A stretch of 64,000 nucleotides of DNA, from NCBI GenBank assembly GCA_004332335.1, contig SISS01000008.1, forward strand, positions 186,001 through 250,000, in the 5' to 3' direction. The position numbers and the translations under genes are program-made. This document shows positions 16,821 to 24,701 of the stretch, piece after piece (the stretch's first letter is position 1; the number at the start of each line of letters is the position of its first letter). The notes below the pieces were generated by a model. That model searched no databases and was not told the origin of the DNA. It worked only from the letters and a program-made list of their open reading frames with translations. The stretch is from Methanoregulaceae archaeon UXB-2016 (GTDB lineage: Archaea > Halobacteriota > Methanomicrobia > Methanomicrobiales > Methanospirillaceae).

Positions 16821-17417
16821 TCAACCCCTCCTGAGGCGCGCGAGCGCGCCCCGGATCAGGCCCTGCAGGTCGGCTTCGGGGGCCTCGGCTCCCACGGCCT
16901 CGACCGCGTCCCCGGCCTCACGGGGCGTGAAGCCGAGCGCGATCAGCGCGGCCGTGGCATCGGTTGCCGCATCCGGGCCGCCGATCGGGGTCTGTACTCC
17001 GCCGGCGCCGAGCCCCGTGAGCCGGTCACGGAGCTCGAGGATCAGCCGCTTGGCGGACTTCGCCCCGATCCCGGGCACGCGGGTCAGCACGGCCTCGTTC
17101 TCGGCCTGGACGGCCCTAACCAGCTCGTCGACCGGAACCTCGGAGAGGATCTTGAGGGCGAGGGCCGGCCCGATCTTGTTGACTCCGATCAGGACCCGGA
17201 AGACCTCGAGATCCCGCGGATCGAGAAACCCGTAGAGCGTGAAGGCATCCTCACGCACGACGAGGTGGGTGTGGACCCGGACCTGTCCCTCGGCCTCGCG
17301 CAGGGCCTGGACCGTCGGCCAGGTGATCAGCACGCGGTACCCGACGCCCCCGATGTCGATCACGGCCGACCGCTCGTCGACCGCGGCGACCTCCCCCTCG
17401 AGATAGGCGAACATCAT
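16821..17417 (-). CDS. ruvA: Holliday junction DNA-binding protein RuvA
   Basis: Tetramer-forming junction binder that recruits RuvB. The 198-residue protein has domain I ([31 protein letters not shown]), the HhH domain II with [15 protein letters not shown] and [20 protein letters not shown], and the C-terminal domain III ([19 protein letters not shown]) that touches RuvB. Two consecutive ATGs are possible; AGGAGCG lies just before them and fits the second (17414) slightly better. It is the first gene of ruvAB, preceded by a 288-base stretch with no gene. Confidence 0.95.
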   Translation of the reverse strand: MMFAYLEGEVAAVDERSAVIDIGGVGYRVLITWPTVQALREAEGQVRVHTHLVVREDAFTLYGFLDPRDLEVFRVLIGVNKIGPALALKILSEVPVDELVRAVQAENEAVLTRVPGIGAKSAKRLILELRDRLTGLGAGGVQTPIGGPDAATDATAALIALGFTPREAGDAVEAVGAEAPEADLQGLIRGALARLRRG

Positions 17418-17705
17418 TCGCTCCTGATTATATCTGGGACGCGCGCGGGCGTTAAGAGCTTTGAGGCGGCAGGGCGCAACTTACCGGCCTCTGTGCAGGT
17501 GGCAGCCGGCGCAGGTGGGCGGGAGGAGAATGCAAAACCATCTCTTAATCTGTTGTTCATGAGAAATGTGCTCTGCGGAAGACAGGTGTTCTGATTTGTC
17601 CGGAGCGAAGGACTTCCGGAAGGTGGAGATGCGGTCTGCGATCAGACTGTGCACTCATGGGATGCAAAATTGCGATGCCGGAGTTCCCGGTCGCTGAGGT
17701 GCGAC
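17418..17705. other. Gene-free interval upstream of ruvA
   Basis: No supported reading frame. The part from about 17530 to 17705 is noticeably less GC-rich than its neighbours and contains stops in all frames. It should hold the ruvA promoter; a TATATC stretch close to the ruvA start is the only promoter-like sequence seen. Confidence 0.4.
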
Positions 17706-17921
17706 TTAGGATGCCACCTGTTTTGCCTGGAAGCGGTTTCGGACCTTGTCGGAGAAGTATTTGCCTATCGGGTCCGAACGTATGAGCTCCGTGTAGACCT
17801 TTGCAGGGACCCCCGAATACTGGTATACAATCCCTGACTGGAACTCGATCTCCAGGGTCTTAGTGGTGTCATCGTAGCCCACAGAGCGCAAAATCCGGGA
17901 CTTGACGGATTGTCGTTCCAA
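17706..17921 (-). CDS. KTSC-domain small protein
   Basis: A 71-residue protein made of one KTSC domain: S-ILRSVGYDDTTKTLEIEF-QSGIVYQYSGVPAKVYTELIRS-DPIGKYFSDKVRN. The KTSC fold is also found C-terminal to some lysyl-tRNA synthetases, and its stand-alone role is unknown. Translation appears to start at TTG 17921, with GGTGA seven bases upstream. Base composition is clearly lower in GC than its neighbours, suggesting recent acquisition. It lies between ruvC and ruvA on the same strand. Confidence 0.75.
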   Translation of the reverse strand: MERQSVKSRILRSVGYDDTTKTLEIEFQSGIVYQYSGVPAKVYTELIRSDPIGKYFSDKVRNRFQAKQVAS

Positions 17922-18126
17922 TTGTATTCACCACTCTCCTACACGTGCGCTGAGCGGTTAATGGTTCATTTATAAAAAGGACCGGTGTGTGAGTGATCCC
18001 AGGCTTTTATGGAACGGTCGCTATTCCTCAAAACGGCCGTTGTGGGATCCACGACGAGTCGACCGGTGTGTCCCGGGGCATCGTCGCCGCCGCCCCGCCC
18101 TCGGCAGGGGCCGATGAAGTCCCGGC

Positions 18127-18597
18127 TCAGCGGCCCCAGTGCAGATGGCAGACGGCGCAGGCGAGCGCGTCGGCCGCGTCGTCCGGGCGCGGCACGGCCT
18201 CGAGCGCGAGGACGCGGCGGACCATCTCCTGGACCTGCTTCTTGTCGGCCCGCCCCGAGCCTGTGACCGCCAGCTTGATCTGGTTCGGCGCGTACTCGGC
18301 GACCGGGAGCTCGCGCTCGGCCGCGGCCAGGCGGAGGATCCCGCGGACCTCGGCCACCTGCATCGCGGTCGTGACGTTCTTGGAGAAGTAGAGGGTCTCG
18401 ATCGCCATGTTGTCGGGGGTCCACTCGTCGAGGATCGCGTTCGTGGCCCGCCAGACCTCGAGCATCCGGGCCGCCATGGGTGTCTCCTTCGCCGTCTCGA
18501 TGCACCCCCAGGCACGGGAGGCGATCTCGTGCCGGCGCCCCTCGACCACTCCCCAGCCGACCCGGCTGTACCCCGGGTCGATCCCGATCACGATCAT
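18127..18597 (-). CDS. ruvC: Holliday junction resolvase RuvC
   Basis: Endonuclease that cuts Holliday junctions bound by RuvAB. The four acidic catalytic positions are visible: the first Asp in MIVIGIDPGYSRVGWG, the Glu in NMAIETLYFSKN, and the Asp pair in PDDAADALACAVCH. The DNA-contact helix ADKKQVQEMVRRVL is also typical. At 156 residues it matches the family. The ATG at 18597 is taken as the start; a TTG three codons earlier is possible. It is separated from ruvAB by the KTSC gene and an AT-rich gap, so it probably has its own promoter. Archaea normally use Hjc, so this is a bacterial-type protein. Confidence 0.95.
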   Translation of the reverse strand: MIVIGIDPGYSRVGWGVVEGRRHEIASRAWGCIETAKETPMAARMLEVWRATNAILDEWTPDNMAIETLYFSKNVTTAMQVAEVRGILRLAAAERELPVAEYAPNQIKLAVTGSGRADKKQVQEMVRRVLALEAVPRPDDAADALACAVCHLHWGR

Positions 18598-18807
18598 CCT
18601 GTGCAAGGGGTTTGCGGGCCGCGCGGTAAAAGGGTGCGGATTGGGGGCCGTCTTTCCGAGAGGCGAATGCCCCTGTATTTCATAAAAATGGAGGCATTAT
18701 GCCGGGATAAGGTCTTCGTCGATCGAGATGTTCGGCCCGGGGCGCTTCAAATTTCCCCCGGGAATGAAGGTCAGCGCGTCCAGGGACGATGGCCGGCCTG
18801 AGGCCCC

Positions 18808-18841
18808 TGTGACCTGTCACAAATGTAAAGTTTATTTTACA
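18808..18841. promoter_or_regulatory. Two adjacent palindromic operators and a TATA-like element
   Basis: TGTGAC-CT-GTCACA (18808-18821) is a perfect six-base inverted repeat. Three bases later TGTAAA-GTTTAT-TTTACA (18824-18841) is a second one. The spacer of the second overlaps TTTATTTTA, the best TATA-box candidate, about 50 bases before the polyferredoxin ATG at 18891. A factor binding there would block the basal machinery, so repression is inferred. The regulator is not identified. Confidence 0.6.
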
Positions 18842-18890
18842 CAATCGCATATGATGTTCGTCGGACTCAAAACGAGTCCGCTGAGCACCC

Positions 18891-20153
18891 ATGGCAACGA
18901 ATCACGGCCTACGACGGCTTCTGGCCGTCACGATCGGGGCAATCGGGCTCGCGTACCCGGTCTGCGCTGCGATCTGTCCGCGCGGCCGGAGCGGCTGTCC
19001 TTACCCGGGGCGGTGTTTTCTGTACACAGACGCGGACACGAACTCGCTCTGTGACTACACCTCGCAGTCGGGGGCCGCCCCGGTCCAGGCCGGCGGCGCT
19101 CCTGCAGGCACGACGCCGGCAAACACCCTGCTGACTCCGTCCACGGACGTCACGACGGCCGTCCCGACCCTGCTGCCCTCCACCTCGGGTTCGAACGCAG
19201 CCAGCCTCGTTCCGACCAGCGCGCTCCTCGCGGGCGCCGTCGCCTTCCTCGTCACGGCGGGGGCACTCTACCTTGCCCTTCGGCCGGGCCGGTTCGGGGC
19301 GCGGGACTCGAGCAGGGGATCGGCCCTCGCGCTCTCGTCCCTCTTCGCATTAGGGCTCGGGGAGATGGTCACTTACCTGCTGGCCGGTCCGGAGACACCG
19401 GCCACTGGCTTCGCGGTGCTCTACCTCGTCGCCGGCAGTCTTCTCGCCGCGTTTGCGTGGCGGGGCAGGGCCGTCTCGCGGCCGGTCGTGCTCGCGCTCG
19501 CGACCATGGGCACGCTCTTGGGGTTCGTGCTCTTGGCCCCGCTCATGCCGGCCGAGTTCGCCGGGCTCGTCACGGCCGCGGCCGGCGGCGGTCGGGCCCT
19601 GCTGACACCCGGGATCGTCGGCGTCCTCGCGGGGCTCGGCCTGGCTCTGGTGACCGGCCGGACCTTCTGCGGTCACGTCTGCCCGGTCGGATCGATCCAG
19701 GAGCTCGTCTACGCGGTCCCGGTGCCGAAGGTGATCGTCGGCCATCTCCGATACCTCGAGGCACTGCGGCTCGGAGCCTTCATCGTCTCGGTCGGCGCGG
19801 GCCTCTCTGCCGTCAACCTGATGGCCTACACGGGGGTGTACGAGTTCTTCGCCCTGACAGCATCCATCGGGCTCGCCGTCTTCGCCGGCCTCCTCGCGCT
19901 CTCGGTCGTCGTGTACCGGCCGGTCTGCCGGGCCCTCTGCCCGTTCGGCCTGCTCTTCTCGCTCCCGGCGCATGTCAGCCGGTGGCGCCTGCGGCGGACG
20001 ACGGCCTGCGTCGACTGCGGGAGGTGCGAGGAGGTCTGCCCCGTGGGTATTGCAGGCCGGGATGCATCGAAGCGCGAGTGTTACCTCTGCGGGCGGTGCA
20101 CGGTTGCCTGCCGGGCAAAGGGGGCGCTCGCGTTCGGCGAACGGGAACCGTGA
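18891..20153 (+). CDS. Membrane polyferredoxin of the NapH/MauN type with Cys-rich N-terminus
   Basis: A 420-residue membrane iron-sulfur protein. After an N-terminal signal or anchor segment comes a Cys-rich motif, CPRGRSGCPYPGRCFLYTDADTNSLCD, then a Thr/Ser/Pro-rich linker (about 60-105). About seven membrane spans follow with two conserved C-x3-CP motifs, RTFCGHVCPVGSIQEL and CRALCPFGLLF, of the NapH family. Two ferredoxin-type 4Fe-4S motifs close the protein: CVDCGRCEEVCPVG and CYLCGRCTVACRAKG. Such proteins pass electrons across the membrane; the partner is unknown, and no periplasmic reductase gene is adjacent. Expression is probably controlled through the palindromes at 18808-18841. 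Confidence 0.82.
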   Translation: MATNHGLRRLLAVTIGAIGLAYPVCAAICPRGRSGCPYPGRCFLYTDADTNSLCDYTSQSGAAPVQAGGAPAGTTPANTLLTPSTDVTTAVPTLLPSTSGSNAASLVPTSALLAGAVAFLVTAGALYLALRPGRFGARDSSRGSALALSSLFALGLGEMVTYLLAGPETPATGFAVLYLVAGSLLAAFAWRGRAVSRPVVLALATMGTLLGFVLLAPLMPAEFAGLVTAAAGGGRALLTPGIVGVLAGLGLALVTGRTFCGHVCPVGSIQELVYAVPVPKVIVGHLRYLEALRLGAFIVSVGAGLSAVNLMAYTGVYEFFALTASIGLAVFAGLLALSVVVYRPVCRALCPFGLLFSLPAHVSRWRLRRTTACVDCGRCEEVCPVGIAGRDASKRECYLCGRCTVACRAKGALAFGEREP

Positions 20154-20214
20154 TCGGGGCCACGGCGGATGGTTTCCTGTGAAGCCCTTCCGTCCCCCGG
20201 AAAAAAGAGGAGGT

Positions 20215-20601
20215 CGCCCTCCCATCGCTCCGATCTGCCGCATGAGGGAGATCTTGTCGTAGAAGAGTCGCTCGGCGACGATCTCCCCGTCCTTCCAACG
20301 GGCAACCGTGCAGAACTCGACCCTGAACGACCTTCCGCTGGGCTGGATCACCTTTCCATCGGGGACCCGGTCATGGAACCTTTGAAAGTCCCGGTAAAGT
20401 CGGCCACGGAGCAGGTCCAGTCATCCTGGCCGAAGGGCACATTGTAGGGCCGGTTTCCGACGTGGTTGTCGGGGAAGATCCTGAAGAACTCGCTCGCCTC
20501 CTCCCGATGGGCCTGGAGTTCTGTGGCCTCCGCTCTCATCGCCAGAGTCGGAATCCTTCGCTTCTGGTATACTTCCGGGCCCATTCGTGAATTATGGTCA
20601 T
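20215..20601 (-). pseudogene. SnoaL-like ester cyclase remnant
   Basis: The minus strand from 20584 encodes LQAHREEASEFFRIFPDNHVGNRPYNVPFGQDDWTCSVADFTGTFKGSMTG and then hits a stop. The family sequence continues in the next frame as PDGKVIQPSGRSFRVEFCTVARWKDGEIVAERLFYDKISLMRQIGAM. The break is at a C4 run near 20365 and equals loss of one base. No stop follows the expected end near 20215, and the frame runs on antisense into the polyferredoxin gene, so the 3' end is also damaged. A possible earlier start (MTIIHEWARKYT at 20601) lies in yet another frame. Ester cyclase-like SnoaL proteins are small alpha+beta barrels. This copy appears dead; it sits beside the IS element. Confidence 0.7.
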
Positions 20602-20838
20602 TTGGGATTCTTTTTCACGGGCGTGGCGGGCAGAAGCACGCTTCGAAAGGGTCCTGATACCATGACTCACAAGGGTGATGAGAGTGATGGCCGCAACCAC
20701 CCTGGACCTGCCTTCAGAGCGAGAATCGGCACTGGTTCCACGCTCGCTCCCTCGCCTCGATCGTGGGGACGACCCTAATTCCGACTGATCTGATACCGGA
20801 ATGATGGGGAAAATAGGCCGATATCGGAGATTTACAGG

Positions 20839-20846
20839 CTTTTCGG
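20839..20846. repeat. Target-site duplication, left copy (CTTTTCGG)
   Basis: The eight bases CTTTTCGG immediately before the left inverted repeat are repeated exactly at 22108-22115 after the right inverted repeat. Eight-base duplications are usual for IS256-family insertions. A perfect match indicates a fairly recent event. Confidence 0.85.
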
Positions 20847-22107
20847 GGTAGTGTAGCGAAAGTTCTGTAAAAACAAAAGTGGCCCTGAATCCAACCTAGA
20901 ATTGCAGAAAGGAGAACCAGAGCCATGATCCCATTATCGGTCATCGAGAATTATCTTTCCGATCAAAACGACGGCATGCGCGAGCTCATCACGTGGTTTC
21001 TCAACCTCGTGATGCAGCTCGAGGCTGAACGGCAGGCAGGCGCCACAGCGTATGAACGTACTGCGACGCGAATCTGCCATCGGAATGGCTACAAGGACCG
21101 TTCCCTCCTCACCCGGAGTGGCGAAGTTACACTCAAGAAACCTCAGTTCCGGGAGAAGCCATTTGAGACGCAGGTCTTTGATCGGTATTCCCGGGTCGAA
21201 ACAGCTCTGGTGAATGCGATCGTCGAGTCATATCACCAGGGCGTTTCGACCCGCCGTATCCAGAATATCGTTGAACATCTCGGTGTTGATCATCTCTCAC
21301 CGTCATCAGTTTCACGGATCGCCCGGGACCTCGACGCGAAGGTCGACGCCTTTCTCACTCGTCGTATCGATCGCGCCATCCCCTATTTGTTTGTCGACGC
21401 CTCGTATTACAAGGTCCGTGATGGGCCACACTATGTCTCGAAAGCACTCCTTGTGGTTGCCGGCGTACGGGAGGTGGATGGGCATCGCGAACTGTTGAGC
21501 GCACGGATCACCGATTGCGAGAACGAGGCATTCTGGTCCGCGGTCTTCGACGATCTCAAAGAACGTGGTGTGCACGGTGTCAAACTGATCGTCTCCGACG
21601 GCCATCAGGGGATTCAGGCTGCGGCGTCAACCGCCTTTCTTGGTGCGGCCTGGCAAATGTGCCAGGTTCATGCAACGCGAGCGGTTCTCAAGACGATCCC
21701 GAAAAAAGATCAGGCAACCATCGCAGACCAGCTTCGTGAAGCCTATGGGAACGAACATCGGCTGCAGGCGGTGGCCGATGGTCTGAATGTCCGGGGCTAT
21801 CGCTCAGCCGCGAATACCATCGAACGGTTTCTCCCGGGACTGCTGAGCGCGACGGCCTTTCCCTCGGCGCATCAGAAAAGGATCCGAACGACCAATGGCA
21901 TGGAACGCATCAATAAGGAATTGAAACGGAGAACGAAGGTCGTCGGAGCATTTCCCAGTGAAGCCGCACTTCTTCGGCTCACAGGGGCGATCCTCATGAA
22001 CATCAACGAGGAGTGGGAAACCGGCAAAAGGTATTTGCTGATGAACGAGGAATGAAATCCCAAGGAGACAGGGTCCGAAGAAATTACAGAAAAATCGGCA
22101 CACTACC
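20847..22107 (+). mobile_element. Complete IS256-family insertion sequence (1261 bp)
   Basis: The element is bounded by imperfect 24-base terminal inverted repeats. The left end (20847-20870) begins GGTAGTGT and ends TTCTGTAA, and the right end (22084-22107, reverse complement) has the same first eight and last eight bases, for 19 of 24 matches overall. It contains a single full-length transposase gene and is flanked by an 8-base direct duplication. G+C content is visibly lower than the chromosome. All parts needed for transposition look intact. It lies between a decayed ester cyclase and a surface-protein gene and does not interrupt a recognisable gene. Confidence 0.92.
20925..22055 (+). CDS. 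IS256-family (mutator-type) transposase
   Basis: A 376-residue DDE transposase that fills the IS. It shows GYKDRSLLTRSGEVTLKKPQFR at the N-terminal DNA-binding region, and the three acidic catalytic positions in YLFVDASYYKVR (D), LIVSDGHQGIQAA (D) and TNGMERINKELKRRTKVVG (E). The family signature W-QMCQVHATRAVLKTIPKK is also present. The protein is full length with no frame defect. Codon usage is less GC-biased than the host genes around it, a sign of transfer. An SD-like AGGAG precedes the ATG. Confidence 0.96.
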   Translation: MIPLSVIENYLSDQNDGMRELITWFLNLVMQLEAERQAGATAYERTATRICHRNGYKDRSLLTRSGEVTLKKPQFREKPFETQVFDRYSRVETALVNAIVESYHQGVSTRRIQNIVEHLGVDHLSPSSVSRIARDLDAKVDAFLTRRIDRAIPYLFVDASYYKVRDGPHYVSKALLVVAGVREVDGHRELLSARITDCENEAFWSAVFDDLKERGVHGVKLIVSDGHQGIQAAASTAFLGAAWQMCQVHATRAVLKTIPKKDQATIADQLREAYGNEHRLQAVADGLNVRGYRSAANTIERFLPGLLSATAFPSAHQKRIRTTNGMERINKELKRRTKVVGAFPSEAALLRLTGAILMNINEEWETGKRYLLMNEE

Positions 22108-22115
22108 CTTTTCGG
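22108..22115. repeat. Target-site duplication, right copy (CTTTTCGG)
   Basis: Exact repeat of the eight bases at 20839-20846, directly after the right inverted repeat of the IS256-family element. Confidence 0.85.
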
Positions 22116-22182
22116 GGTTGAGTTCGAAAAAATTCGGTTTTTCCTCTACCATTATTATCCCCCGCTGTCAACCGCATAGGGA

Positions 22183-23718
22183 ATGAAGATCGTCAAAATC
22201 GTATGTGCTCTCCTCCTCCTCGCACTCTGGTGCGTCCCCGCAGTGAGCGCGAGCGGCATAGTGAAGTTCCATATCCCCGAGGCGGTGGAAGCGAAGGTGG
22301 GCGACACCGTCACCGTCACGATCTATAACGACAACAACCTCAAGCCCCAGATGGCCGATCTCTCGCTCTATCTCGACTGGAACATGGAGGTCCTGAAGTT
22401 CGAGTCGGCAGAGTTCAAGCAGGGGCGGACCACCGTGGCCAACCTTGTCGGGCTGCACAACCTGGCTATCCGGGCGGGCGAGACGACGAACGGTTTTGCC
22501 CAGGGTGACAATCCGCTCATCGAGCTGAAGTACAAGGTCATCGGGCCGGGATACACCCCGATCGTGATCAAGGTCGACCGCGTCCACGATCTCGAGGGCG
22601 CCGACATCACGAGCAAGGCCGTCGTCAAGCCGGGCTCGATCACGGGGACCGGGAAGGCCCTGCCGACCACGACGGTGACAGCCACGGCCGTGACCACCGC
22701 CACGACCAGCAGCCCGACGACGACTGGAAAGACCACAACCGTGACCACGGTCACGACGAGCATCCCGACCACGGCCGGGACGATCGCACCCGTGACCCCA
22801 GTCTCCACGAGCCTCCCCACGACGGCCCCGACCAGTGCCATCAAGCCGCCGGTCACGGCGGTCCCGATCTCACCCGGCTCGGCAACGGTTCCGGCCGGCA
22901 CGGGGATCTTCTCGGTCTCCTCGGTCGGGAACGTGCCCGTGGGCGGCATGGGCACGGTCCAGGTCATTGTCGACAACGCCTGGGCCCCGCTCTTCTCGGA
23001 CACCTATATCGACGTCACCTTCGATCCGTCGATGATCAAATACCAGTACTCGTCGATCGACGTTGCGAACACGACCTCGACCGCACAGGGAGAGGGTAAG
23101 GTCCGGCTCATGCTCGGTGACTTCCGGAACGGCTACCCCCAGGGGAAGTACCCGATCGCCGACGTGACCTTCATGTCCCTTCGCGAAGGCTCGACGCCCC
23201 TGACGGTCTCGGTCGACCACGTCCGGTACTGGAACAGCGACTTCACGCTCTTCACGGACATCTCGTCCACGGCCTCGACGCAGAGTGGCGTCTTCTCGAC
23301 CGGACCGATCGATGGCGCGGTGCCGACGCTCGTGCCGGTCACCGAGAACCCGACGGTCACGTACGCCACGCTGCTTCCGGTGACCACGTACCCGACCTCC
23401 GCTCCGGTCTCCTCCGGCGGCGGGCGTGGTTCGGATGAATATACGGGAGTCCGGACCAAGACGGTGACCCCCACGCCGACCATGACCCTAACTGAGAACA
23501 CGACCGTGCCGACCCTGCCGCCGACCACGGTCACGACGGTCGAGACGCTGGTCGAACCGCCTGTCCAGCTCGAGCTGCAGACGACCATCCCGACGACCAT
23601 GATCACGACGATATCGACTCCGACCCCGACGGCCACGAAGTCGGCCCTGCCCTTCGGCGTGCTCGCGATCGTCGCGCTCGCGGGCGTCGCGCTGGTCCTG
23701 CAGCGGGCCCGGCGATAA
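22183..23718 (+). CDS. Cohesin-domain surface protein with Thr-rich linkers and C-terminal anchor
   Basis: A 511-residue exported protein. A signal peptide (residues 1-23, ending AVSA) is followed by a first cohesin-like beta-sandwich (about 25-150: KVGDTVTVTIYNDNNL, LSLYLDWNMEVLKFES). A Thr/Pro-rich linker (about 155-235) leads to a second cohesin-like domain (about 240-380: VPVGGMGTVQVIVDNAW, IDVTFDPSMIKYQYSS), another Thr/Pro linker, and a final hydrophobic helix LPFGVLAIVALAGVALVL with a QRARR tail. Cohesin domains bind dockerin partners, so a cell-wall scaffold is inferred; no dockerin gene is seen here. The Thr tracts are likely O-glycosylated. TATA-like DNA lies upstream, and the gene begins 75 bases after the IS. 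Confidence 0.85.
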   Translation: MKIVKIVCALLLLALWCVPAVSASGIVKFHIPEAVEAKVGDTVTVTIYNDNNLKPQMADLSLYLDWNMEVLKFESAEFKQGRTTVANLVGLHNLAIRAGETTNGFAQGDNPLIELKYKVIGPGYTPIVIKVDRVHDLEGADITSKAVVKPGSITGTGKALPTTTVTATAVTTATTSSPTTTGKTTTVTTVTTSIPTTAGTIAPVTPVSTSLPTTAPTSAIKPPVTAVPISPGSATVPAGTGIFSVSSVGNVPVGGMGTVQVIVDNAWAPLFSDTYIDVTFDPSMIKYQYSSIDVANTTSTAQGEGKVRLMLGDFRNGYPQGKYPIADVTFMSLREGSTPLTVSVDHVRYWNSDFTLFTDISSTASTQSGVFSTGPIDGAVPTLVPVTENPTVTYATLLPVTTYPTSAPVSSGGGRGSDEYTGVRTKTVTPTPTMTLTENTTVPTLPPTTVTTVETLVEPPVQLELQTTIPTTMITTISTPTPTATKSALPFGVLAIVALAGVALVLQRARR

Positions 23719-24053
23719 CCCCTTTCTTTTCTCCTTTTCTCTCTCGCCGGAGCGAACATTCCCTCCAAACCACTCCAAAGTCCCGACGGGGTGAGGGACG
23801 GTCTCCGAAAAAATGGAGGTTTGAAAGCAGCTGCGTCACTTCGGTCAGTCACTCATCCTGTTCGTTGGGGAGATGACGGACCTCATCCTCGGGGCTCTGA
23901 GTCGCATTCTCGCCGGATCTCCTCCGGCGTCCTCTAGCGACTCCGTTCGCTGTCGTTGAAGTCCATGGCGCAATCATAGTTGAACCCGGCTGTGTCAGGA
24001 CGAGACGACCGTCACGTGCCTCTCTCCGTAGCCCGCCCGTGCGTCGGGGTTCA
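23719..24053. other. Gene-free interval (335 bp)
   Basis: Lies between two convergent genes. It begins with pyrimidine-rich T tracts (about 23720-23745) that can serve as the terminator of the cohesin-like gene. No reading frame with protein-like composition was seen on either strand. Confidence 0.4.
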
Positions 24054-24398
24054 TCATCGCTTCCCCCTCTGCATGTGCGGGCAGTCCACCGCCGAGCTAC
24101 TCGCGTACGGAAAATGCTCGCACATGAGGGGACGGCGCTGGGGGTCGTCGTACACCTGGCAGGAGTAGAGGCCCTCCTCCTCGACCAGATACCTGCACGG
24201 GATGTTGATGACGAGCGAGATCGTGTCCTCGTCCTCCCGGGTCGTGACACGGTCGCCAAACCCCACGAGGGCCTTGATACGTTCGATCTCGGAGAGATCG
24301 ATCGGATCCAGGTTCCGGGAGTAGTCTATCTCGAAGGACTTGCAGCATGCTCCGCATCTGCGGCAGAGCTCGGGGTCGATGAAGGGGGAGCGGTTCAT
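24054..24398 (-). CDS. YkgJ-family CxxCxxCC metal-binding protein
   Basis: A 114-residue protein with the zinc/iron-chelating YkgJ signature: CRRCGACCKSFEIDYSRNLDP at about residues 12-32, and later CRYLVEEEGLYSCQVYDDPQRRPLMCEHFPY, supplying the remaining cysteines (the family has eight). Such proteins probably bind an Fe-S cluster or zinc; no reaction is firmly known. The ATG at 24398 fits the family N-terminus. The upstream open frame (to 24548) is unrelated. It is flanked on both sides by non-coding DNA. Confidence 0.85.
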   Translation of the reverse strand: MNRSPFIDPELCRRCGACCKSFEIDYSRNLDPIDLSEIERIKALVGFGDRVTTREDEDTISLVINIPCRYLVEEEGLYSCQVYDDPQRRPLMCEHFPYASSSAVDCPHMQRGKR

Positions 24399-24701
24399 GT
24401 CGGCACCTCTGTTAACGGACCTTAAACTGTGCCACCCCGAGGGCTTCAATCCTTGTTCCCCGGCGATCGGTCCGGCATGCCTCCGACGTCCGGGCAGACT
24501 GCCGTCGGTAAGGGTTTCAAAAAGAGAGGTGGCAAGAGGCCACGTCATGTCCCCGGCGGTCTTTGCGGGGCCGCATGGGCTGTGTCGCGGTGACCTTCAT
24601 TCGGGTCACACGCGGCGGGACCGCGTCTGGACTTTCCGGGCACCTCTCTCGCACACCATGCACCGGGACCGTACAGGCCCGCAGCCTGGGATCGACCACG
24701 C
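24399..24701. other. Gene-free interval (303 bp)
   Basis: Lies between the YkgJ gene start and the stop of the disrupted adhesin. It must contain the YkgJ promoter. No supported gene was seen; the open frame reading through from the adhesin is out of its proper frame. Confidence 0.35.

Noticed and set aside
18728-19054. 108-residue plus-strand frame starting MFGPGRFKFPPGM with a CxxC (CHKC)
   Set aside because: It runs through the palindromic operators and into the polyferredoxin gene in another frame. The first 50 residues look protein-like, but there is no supporting family, so it is left uncalled.
22650-22860. ACG/ACC-rich repeat in the cohesin gene considered as a DNA-level tandem repeat
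   Set aside because: It is explained by the Thr/Pro-rich protein linker and has no regular DNA unit.
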